Below are positions 31,026 to 34,125 of a stretch of DNA of 34,125 nucleotides, piece by piece. The notes under the pieces are model-generated. The model saw nothing but the letters and a program-made list of their open reading frames with translations, had not been told where the DNA came from and ran no database searches. The stretch's first letter is position 1; every line of letters begins with the position of its first letter. Source of the stretch: an uncultured Saprospiraceae bacterium. GTDB taxonomy: Bacteria > Bacteroidota > Bacteroidia > Chitinophagales > Saprospiraceae. Where the stretch lies: contig CALJVI010000055.1 of the NCBI GenBank assembly GCA_937974575.1, positions 1 through 34,125 on the forward strand, written 5' to 3'. Both the position numbers and the translations under genes were made by a program.

Positions 31026-32441
31026 ATGACTTTTTCCAAAGAAATCAATCCTAGATTGATTAAAACTTTTACCACCACCGTTATGGGTGATACCCATACC
31101 CCTGTCTCTGTATTCCTTAAGTTAAGAGACAAGCATAAGTCTATTCTTATGCTCGAAGCCAATGATTTTACGAGTAAGGAGGACTGCAAGTCATATATCG
31201 CACTAGATATTCTAGATGAATTTATCGTAAAAGATGGATTTATCCACCTGTATGAAAATGGCACTTGCACCAAAAAAGAAGCGATTAAGGCTAGAAATCA
31301 AGTAGTAGATGCATTACAAAATTTTATTTCTTCTCATAAATCTACCGAGGACCAAGTTTTTAATGGCTGCTTCGGACATACCAATTTTGAAGCTATTGAA
31401 TTTTTTGAAGACATAAAGCTAGATAACACAAAAGAAACAGTCGATATCCCTGTGATACGATACTCTACCTTCAGATATATATTGGAGTTTGATCATTTCA
31501 AGGATGTGATACGCATCATCGAAAATTGTAATTTAGGTGAAGAGTCAAACATCACTACTATTATTTCTCAGATGAATAATCCAGTGTTTGAATCATTTGA
31601 TTTTGAATTGGAAGGGGAGACTACGAGCAATATGCAAGATGATGACTTTAGAAAAATGGTAAGAGTAGGGAAGAAACATTGTCAGCTGGGTGATGTCTTT
31701 CAAATAGTGATGTCGCGAAGATTTAATCAGGGTTTTGCTGGGGATGAATTTAATGTTTATCGCGTATTGCGAAGCTTAAATCCTTCGCCCTATTTATTTT
31801 ATTTTGATTACGGAGCCTACCGTTTATTCGGGTCTTCTCCTGAATCTCAATTGGTAATTAATAATGGCTTGGCCAGTTTAAATCCTATAGCTGGAACTTT
31901 CAAGCGAGCAGGATTAAGTAAGGAGCAGGATGCAGCAAAGGCTTTGGAGTTGAGTAATGATCCCAAAGAGAATGCTGAGCATATCATGCTGGTAGATTTG
32001 GCAAGAAATGATTTGAGTAGGCATTGTAAAGACGTTAGAATTAAGAATTTAAAAGACATACATTTCTTTTCCCATGTTATACATTTGGTATCAAGAGTAG
32101 AAGGGGATATGGTGAATAAACATGAACCCATCCAAATATTCGGTGATACTTTTCCTGCTGGGACTCTCTCGGGTGCACCAAAGCATCGTGCAATGCAGAT
32201 CATTGACGAAGTAGAACCGACGGGACGCTCCTTTTATGGAGGCGCCATTGGGTATATTGATTTCAAAGGGAATATGAACCAAGCCATACTTATCAGATCA
32301 TTTTTGAGTAAAGACAATTGTTTGCATTTTCAAGCTGGAGCGGGCATTGTAATCGACAGTGATGAAGAGAAAGAGTTACAAGAAATTAATAATAAATTGG
32401 ACGCTTTACATGCTGCCATCAAAAAAGCAACTACAATATGA
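31026..32441 (+). CDS. trpE: Anthranilate synthase component I
   Basis: Converts chorismate to anthranilate with ammonia from TrpG; first committed step of tryptophan synthesis. The 471 residues show the N-terminal regulatory region (HTPVSVFLKLRDK, ILMLEANDF 40-48) and the chorismate-binding domain: NPSPYLFYFDYGAYRLFGSS, then PESQL; NPIAGTFKRAG; HIMLVDLARNDLSRHC; FPAGTLSGAPKHRAMQIIDE and GRSFYGGAIGYIDFKGNMNQ. In the Trp-binding 'LLES' position the sequence reads LMLEAND, with Ala45 where Ser is usual. The ATG at 31026 is used; an ATG at 31019 is out of frame and soon stops. ATGA overlap with trpG. Confidence 0.95.
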   Translation: MTFSKEINPRLIKTFTTTVMGDTHTPVSVFLKLRDKHKSILMLEANDFTSKEDCKSYIALDILDEFIVKDGFIHLYENGTCTKKEAIKARNQVVDALQNFISSHKSTEDQVFNGCFGHTNFEAIEFFEDIKLDNTKETVDIPVIRYSTFRYILEFDHFKDVIRIIENCNLGEESNITTIISQMNNPVFESFDFELEGETTSNMQDDDFRKMVRVGKKHCQLGDVFQIVMSRRFNQGFAGDEFNVYRVLRSLNPSPYLFYFDYGAYRLFGSSPESQLVINNGLASLNPIAGTFKRAGLSKEQDAAKALELSNDPKENAEHIMLVDLARNDLSRHCKDVRIKNLKDIHFFSHVIHLVSRVEGDMVNKHEPIQIFGDTFPAGTLSGAPKHRAMQIIDEVEPTGRSFYGGAIGYIDFKGNMNQAILIRSFLSKDNCLHFQAGAGIVIDSDEEKELQEINNKLDALHAAIKKATTI

Positions 32442-33058
32442 ACAAGATACTATTGCTTGATAATTACGACTCCTTTACTTACAACCTAGTGCAATATCTG
32501 GAAGAATTATGTGGTAGTAAAATCACGGTCAAGCGGAATGATAAAATAACTTTGGAGGAAGTAGACAATTATGATACTATCGTATTGTCTCCTGGCCCTG
32601 GTCTACCTCATGAGGCAGGATTGATGCCTGCTATACTAGAAGAATATAAAAACTCAAAAAGAATTCTTGGTGTTTGTCTTGGCCATCAAGCTATCATTGA
32701 ATCCTTTGGTGGCCGTATTAAAAATTTGACAAAAGTATATCATGGTGTAGCCACTTCGATTTTCAAAACTGAAAATAAGGGTGTTCTTTTTGAAGGAATT
32801 GAAGATGAATTTATGGCAGGGCGTTATCATTCGTGGAGTGGAGTGGTGGATGAAATGCCTGCCGATCTATTGATTACGGGACTGGATGTACAAGGAGAGA
32901 TTATGGCAATTCAGCATAGAACATTACCAATATATGGAGTACAATTTCATCCTGAGTCTATTATGACAGCGGTAGGAAAAAAAATGTTAGCCAATTTTCT
33001 AGAAATTCCTTATGTGATTTCGCAAAAGGACTATGCACTTGAAAACGCCAGTAACTAA
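32438..33058 (+). CDS. trpG: Anthranilate synthase component II (glutamine amidotransferase)
   Basis: Class-I glutamine amidotransferase that feeds ammonia to TrpE. The 206 residues carry DNYDSFTYNLVQYLEE (8-23), the oxyanion SPGPGLP (51-57), the nucleophile Cys80 in GVCLGHQAI (78-86), and the His171/Glu173 pair in GVQFHPESIMT (167-177). The ATG overlaps the trpE stop as ATGA, implying translational coupling and a balanced TrpE:TrpG ratio. RYHSW (129-133) is the family's conserved loop. Its TAA shares one base with the ATG of trpD. A role shared with p-aminobenzoate synthesis, seen in some bacteria, is possible, but the operon context favours tryptophan. Confidence 0.96.
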   Translation: MNKILLLDNYDSFTYNLVQYLEELCGSKITVKRNDKITLEEVDNYDTIVLSPGPGLPHEAGLMPAILEEYKNSKRILGVCLGHQAIIESFGGRIKNLTKVYHGVATSIFKTENKGVLFEGIEDEFMAGRYHSWSGVVDEMPADLLITGLDVQGEIMAIQHRTLPIYGVQFHPESIMTAVGKKMLANFLEIPYVISQKDYALENASN

Positions 33059-34044
33059 TGAAAGATTTACTTAATTATATGTATAGTCACGGTAAGCTTA
33101 GTTATGCTCAGGCAAAAGAGGTGTTGCTAGAAATTACCGAGGAGAAATATGACCCAATGCAAGTGTCGTCATTTTTAACTGTTTTTAATATGCGACCTAT
33201 AATTGCGGAAGAATTAGATGGCTTCAGAGCAGCCCTAATGGAAAAGTGCATAAGGGTAAATTTAGAAAATGTCGATTGTCTAGACATAGTAGGTACCGGG
33301 GGAGACAGCAAAGATACTTTTAATATATCAACCCTCTCAGCAGTTGTAATGGCTGGGGCTGGAGTAAAAGTAGCGAAGCATGGTAATAATTCCGTTTCTT
33401 CCAAATGTGGATCCAGTAATGTGCTAAAGTATTTGGGATACACATTTTCAAAAGATGAAGATGACATTAAAAGACATATTGATAAGCATAATCTTTGCTT
33501 TTTTCATGCCCCATATTTTCATCCTGTAATGAAGTCTGTGGTTCCTATTAGAAAGGCGTTAAAAGTAAAAACATTCTTTAATATGCTTGGACCTCTAGTG
33601 AATCCAGCACAGCCAACTTATAGTTTCTTAGGGGTATACAATAGCTCCATTGGTAGACTGTATCAAACTATACTCAAAAAGCAAAATAGAAAATTTGCAG
33701 TTGTCTATAATCTTGATGGTTATGATGAAATCAGTTTGACGGATCATTTTAGTATTCGTACACAAACAACCACGACTACCATAGGCCCAGAAGACTTACT
33801 ACTGCCTAAATACAAGGCTTCTGATTTATGGGGTGGGGATAGTATCGCAGATAGTGCTAAGATATTTATGAATGTACTGAATAATACCTCTACGACTGCT
33901 CAAAAAGATGTCGTACTGGCTAATGCCGGATTTGGAATACAGATGTATAAAGGAAACATAAATTTGCAAGAAGCTATTGATATCGCTAGAGAATCCATTG
34001 AAAGCGGAAGTGCATTGACTAATTTTAAAAACCTAGTAAACTGA
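33058..34044 (+). CDS. trpD: Anthranilate phosphoribosyltransferase
   Basis: Joins anthranilate to PRPP, the second step after chorismate. 328 residues. The PRPP-binding GTGGDSKDTFNIST lies at 79-92, followed by KHGNNSVSSKCGSSNVL (107-123), the anthranilate/PRPP loop. FNMLGPLVNPA is also diagnostic. Stop-start overlap of one base with trpG (TAATG) suggests coupled translation. A two-base gap precedes the trpC ATG. The chain is slightly shorter than the E. coli enzyme domain and is not fused to trpG as it is there. Confidence 0.96.
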   Translation: MKDLLNYMYSHGKLSYAQAKEVLLEITEEKYDPMQVSSFLTVFNMRPIIAEELDGFRAALMEKCIRVNLENVDCLDIVGTGGDSKDTFNISTLSAVVMAGAGVKVAKHGNNSVSSKCGSSNVLKYLGYTFSKDEDDIKRHIDKHNLCFFHAPYFHPVMKSVVPIRKALKVKTFFNMLGPLVNPAQPTYSFLGVYNSSIGRLYQTILKKQNRKFAVVYNLDGYDEISLTDHFSIRTQTTTTTIGPEDLLLPKYKASDLWGGDSIADSAKIFMNVLNNTSTTAQKDVVLANAGFGIQMYKGNINLQEAIDIARESIESGSALTNFKNLVN

Positions 34045-34046
34045 TT

Positions 34047-34125
34047 ATGAATATATTAGAAAAAATAGTCCTGCATAAACAAAAAGAAGTCTCTATTCGA
34101 CAAAAAGATCGATCTTTATCAATAC
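34047..34125 (+). CDS. trpC: Indole-3-glycerol phosphate synthase, N-terminal fragment (cut by window end)
   Basis: Starts two bases after the trpD stop. The 26 visible residues, MNILEKIVLHKQKEVSIRQK and on, match the N-terminal helix of TrpC (ILxKIVxxKxxEV). Identification rests on this motif plus position in the trp operon. The rest lies outside the window. Confidence 0.85.
   Translation, partial: MNILEKIVLHKQKEVSIRQKDRSLSI

Noticed and set aside
31019-31054. ATG at 31019 just before trpE
   Set aside because: Different frame from trpE and stops after 11 codons; the trpE ATG at 31026 gives the family N-terminus.

Overview
The window comes from a low-GC member of the Bacteroidota. The grounds are the gene set (DUF6428 protein, CRTAC1-type VCBS lipoprotein, OmpA protein with a SPOR-like tail, DUF2490 and small outer-membrane barrels, YidK-type sodium symporter), the lack of Shine-Dalgarno sequences, many 'SxC'-type lipoboxes, and a family of GC-rich intergenic repeats of a kind I remember from this phylum. 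A lineage near Saprospiria is a guess. No phage, insertion sequence, CRISPR array, rRNA or tRNA was seen.

Layout. 1-6263 (plus strand): end of an oligopeptide-type ABC ATPase, an MscS channel, an orphan XdhC protein, a possible 25-residue lipopeptide ORF, a DUF6428 protein, an EamA transporter, a class-V aminotransferase and a DUF1569 protein. 6266-10035: a YidK-like symporter (minus), RluF pseudouridine synthase (plus) and a Tat/lipoprotein TIM-barrel protein (minus). 10541-13867: a 1108-residue CRTAC1/ASPIC-UnbV lipoprotein. 13913-15743 (minus): fmt followed by a metallo-beta-lactamase-fold hydrolase. 15982-18572 (plus): OmpA-SPOR protein, then a monoglyceride-lipase-like hydrolase, then a possible 31-residue membrane protein. 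18795-25239 (minus): biotin carboxylase, a 408-residue lipoprotein, a small barrel protein, peptidase T and a GH1 glycosidase, with two clear intrinsic terminators. 25461-28450 (plus): OsmC protein, then a GMC dehydrogenase translationally coupled to its gamma-type Tat subunit. 28728-29516 (minus): DUF2490 protein. 29746 to the end (plus): holA, then the tryptophan operon trpE-trpG-trpD-trpC, with trpC cut by the window edge.

The most interesting signal is upstream of trpE. A 21-codon leader peptide with tandem Trp codons is followed by segments that can fold as a 1:2 hairpin, a 2:3 antiterminator or a 3:4 intrinsic terminator. This is a complete classical transcription attenuator in a phylum where the textbook enterobacterial case does not apply. 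The second strong signal is a family of five degenerate intergenic elements (about 130-200 bp) with shared ends. Three copies also share a 16-19 bp core. None is inside a gene, and one copy gives a spurious ORF.
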